DNA from: Vanilla planifolia
Lineage: Eukaryota; Streptophyta; Magnoliopsida; Asparagales; Orchidaceae
Direction of reading: 5' to 3'
NCBI GenBank assembly: GCA_023846275.1
Contig: JAIUJO010000157.1
Coordinates: forward strand, 894,983-958,982
Length of the DNA: 64,000 nt
Within the stretch, counting starts at the first letter, position 1; each line of letters opens with the position of its first letter. Of the stretch, positions 62,335 through 64,000 are shown piece after piece. Made by a program: the position numbers and the translations under genes. Below the pieces are notes generated by a model. The model was not told the origin of the DNA. It did no database searches and saw only the letters and a list, made by a program, of their open reading frames with translations.

Positions 62335-64000
62335 CTTAATATTAAAATAATGTACGATTTTATTATTTAATAATTTTTTATTTTATAATACATAGTAAAT
62401 CCAAATGTTGATTGATGTAGACAAAACAAATGTCATCGGACTCATCCTAATGAGCCCTAGCTTTTAAATATTTATTTTTATATTTTTAAATATTTTATGT
62501 TCTAGGAATTTATCATATTTTATAAGTCATTTTAATTTTTACCTCATTTGTCTTATAATGGTTTTTCACTTGATATTCTTGGAACGTTGAAATTAAAATT
62601 TCTTATATAATTTATCCTATTTGTTCAATTTTTTTTTCCTTTATTTTGTATATAAATGCCTAGCTCAAAATTTTCTCTTTATTATAACATATGTCTTCAA
62701 TTTATCTCATTTTAGTTTTAATGAATATTTGATTGATATTAATGTAGAAATGTATTTTTATTTATGCTTAATTAATTTCATAATTTGAAGTTATTTTAAA
62801 AGGGGACCAACAAAGATGAAACAAAACATGTTTTGACATATCATAATGACCTATATGCAAAGAAATATTCATTTTTTTAATTTTTTGAATATTTTATTTT
62901 TTATAATTTGTTACACCTCATAAAATAACATCATGTTTACATGATTTGATCATCAAGTGTATTATAGATGATATCTTTGATATCTTTGCATGCAAGTTTC
63001 TTATAACATTTAACTGATTTCTTCAACTTTTTCACTTAGATTTGGATACATTATAATGAAATTAAAAATCTCCTACCCTGTGACGTTTACCTCTATTCTT
63101 GTTACATTATAATCATTCTATAAAATTTATTTTAGTTTTTATATATATTTTCTTTATATTAAAAAAATTATGTTTATTTTTTATGCTTAATTACATTGGT
63201 AGTTCATCATAATTTCGAAGGATGCTTGATCAAGATGAAATAAATGTTTTTGCATTTATCTCAATGAGTATTATCCATCTAAATATTCATTTTTTATATT
63301 TTTAAATATTATTTATGATTTTTTTACATTCTTTACTAAACATTTTCATCATACTTAATTTGTTGATTGAGTATGTTACACTTGATCTCTTTTATGTATT
63401 GGAGACCCATATAATTGACGTAGTTTCTAATTTTTTTTATTTTTATTTGGTTATGTTACTAAGAAACTCTAATTGTTTTATAATGTGACTTTTACTTGTT
63501 ATGGATTTGGGCATATCACATCTCTTAAATTTATCTCATTTCACCTTTAGTTCTATTTCACCTAACGTTGAAATTAGAACTTAATATTATTTATATTTGT
63601 TTGTTTTCCAAATTAAGAAATATCTAATTAAATATTTGATTTTTATATTTTTAAATAATTTAATTTTCTTTTCGCATGTTTTCCAAGATATTTTGATACA
63701 TAGTAGATTTGATGATGAATGAAGTCATGCTTCATTTGCTTATTATCTTGGAATATATTTTTCCTATATAATTTTTCTAATTTCCTTAAATATTTTTCAT
63801 TGATTTAAATTTATCATAATTAAATTCTAATTCTTCTCTTTCTAAACTTTACATAACTTTAGGAGTTTTAAATTGCAATAATATACCATATTTCAATATT
63901 GTCAAATAAGTAATTAGTTATTATTTATGTTTTCTTTTTTTAATTCAAAAAAATTTAAAATGATTTTCAATAGAAGAAAATAAACTTTATTGGACTTAGT

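Larger units (their letters stand above)
37680..64000 (+). repeat. Diverged A+T-rich satellite array, period about 410 bp, ~60-65 copies
   Basis: The same series of blocks recurs to the end of the window. Landmarks in order are 'ctttgatttggttatatta', 'ctcatgtgacctttacatca', a second 'tttgatttggttatattac', 'caatttatctcatttca', 'aaaataataatttattatta', 'aagatgaaacaaatgtcatt', 'ctcatctcgatgagctctat', 'tgatcgaggatgttacactt' and 'ccttagtatcttggaatgca'. The last is seen for example near 39,554, 41,949, 46,240, 55,091 and 60,512. The A+T landmark recurs about every 350-420 bases, with some longer gaps where a monomer is partial. Copies are well diverged from one another. I see no gene, LINE or LTR element inside. 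The array starts mid-monomer and runs off the right edge. Confidence 0.92.

Noticed and set aside
37680-64000. CRISPR-like regular repeats
   Set aside because: The repeats are about 410 bp, diverged, without short direct repeats and unique spacers, and the context is a plant genome.

Overview
The window looks like gene-free, repeat-saturated heterochromatin from a flowering plant. Both well-preserved retroposons are plant-type L1 LINEs: ORF1 carries a DUF4283/zinc-knuckle protein and ORF2 has a C-terminal RNase H. The older elements are plant Ty3/gypsy (Tekay/Del-like) and Ty1/copia (possibly Sirevirus-like) relics. The background is very A+T-rich. I see no host gene, tRNA or rRNA. I cannot name the species.

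Layout. (1) 1-18,600: a decayed plus-strand Ty3/gypsy element. It has a 5' LTR end, gag, protease, RT and RNase H, then zinc-finger/integrase, a polypurine-like tract and a 3' LTR cut off at about 18,590. Two things sit inside it. One is LINE-1 (4,465-10,732), inserted within the RNase H region and flanked by a recognisable target-site duplication. The other is a probable solo LTR of the same family (about 10,860-13,900). (2) 18,600-19,590: an isolated block of about 2.5 monomers of an A+T-rich satellite. (3) 19,600-37,660: a nest of Ty1/copia relics, broken by LINE-2 (27,185-32,321, minus strand, 5'-truncated, perfect 16-bp duplication) and by LINE-3 (about 33,400-35,560, plus strand, old and heavily A+T-decayed). 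(4) 37,680-64,000: an uninterrupted, diverged satellite array with a period near 410 bp and roughly 60-65 copies by eye, running off the window.

How it fits together. Satellite and retroelements alternate, and the two satellite blocks share orientation and family. One reading is that an older array was split by about 18 kb of nested insertions. LINE-1 and LINE-2 are G+C-rich islands in an A+T-rich background. They share a family, a two-hairpin 3' end with apparent covariation, and an in-frame TAG at the same aligned ORF1 codon. Several LINE stops look like C-to-T or G-to-A changes, as expected from methylated, silenced DNA. The most interesting signals are the satellite, its detached block and the structured LINE 3' end. 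All alignments and copy counts were made by eye; boundaries given as 'about' are uncertain by tens to hundreds of bases.
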